DNA of 64,000 nt, taken from Alphaproteobacteria bacterium CG11_big_fil_rev_8_21_14_0_20_39_49. GTDB lineage: Bacteria > Pseudomonadota > Alphaproteobacteria > Rickettsiales > UBA6187. Below, piece after piece: positions 63,986 through 64,000 of the stretch; position 1 is the stretch's first letter; every line of letters starts with the position of its first letter. The notes under the pieces were generated by a model. It was not told the DNA's origin, did not search any database, and saw only the letters and a program-made list of their open reading frames with translations. Position numbers and translations under genes: made by a program. Location of the stretch: NCBI GenBank assembly GCA_002787635.1, contig PCXK01000017.1, positions 17,314-81,313 on the forward strand. Reading direction: 5' to 3'.

Positions 63986-64000
63986 AACTATCAATAAATT

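Overview
The window reads as one chromosomal stretch of an AT-rich alphaproteobacterium. The evidence is an F0-only ATP synthase operon with paired b'/b subunits and no F1 genes, a circularly permuted two-piece tmRNA next to an alphaproteobacterial-type SspB, a TIGR02186-TauE pair, and the DsbA, CobT-like and ClpXP-adaptor gene types. An ankyrin-repeat protein, a eukaryotic-type mitochondrial carrier and a probable phospholipid-salvage operon suggest a host-associated, Rickettsiales-like organism. Type IV pili, restriction-modification and an RloA/RloB defence pair show that it is not strongly reduced. The exact order cannot be fixed from sequence alone.

Layout. 0-3.4 kb: DsbA-like protein, then atpI-atpB-atpE-atpF'-atpF. 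3.4-8.8 kb: an outer-membrane barrel candidate, a small membrane protein, a BepA-like M48 protease, a PolB-type exonuclease and a type II restriction-modification pair (5-methylcytosine methyltransferase and an NgoPII-like endonuclease). 8.9-14 kb: hisS, prfA, an ALDH7-type dehydrogenase and unknowns. 14.2-21.9 kb: a tightly overlapping minus-strand operon tetR / amidohydrolase-lipase fusion / unknown / lplT / two paralogous membrane proteins / aas. It is divergent from a plus-strand operon of LpxH-like phosphoesterase, CDP-alcohol phosphatidyltransferase, dgkA and a DUF2339 protein. The shared spacer holds two face-to-face sigma70-like promoters covered by one inverted repeat, the likely TetR operator. 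Together this is a membrane-lipid remodelling island.

26.3-29.4 kb: palindromic repeats, a divergent alkaline phosphatase, then tmRNA and SspB side by side. 29.4-42.7 kb: type IV pilus machinery of MSHA-like order (assembly ATPase, platform protein, PilM-N fusion, PilO-like, PilP/MshK-like), an ABC ATPase, tmk, a Fur-family regulator, two PilT-type ATPases and a long acidic TPR protein. 42.9-51.5 kb: pyrD, rpmB, a CobT-like VWA protein, UspA, TIGR02186-TauE, infC (with an AUA start) and thrS.

51.6-61.3 kb is the accessory part: a MITE-like palindrome, a STAS-domain gene broken at an A7 run, a glycosyltransferase, an ankyrin protein, an isolated sdhA, the RloA/RloB pair, a candidate structured RNA, a mitochondrial carrier family protein, a TPM-domain pair and tRNA-Glu. 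At 61.6 kb a type IV pilin gene carries six AAAGACC heptamers between its start codon and its prepilin signal and is out of frame as sequenced, which looks like a phase-variable locus in the OFF state. The window ends with an ArgE-like deacetylase and a palindromic repeat. Three small dispersed palindromic repeat families punctuate the intergenic spaces; no transposase gene and no CRISPR array was seen.
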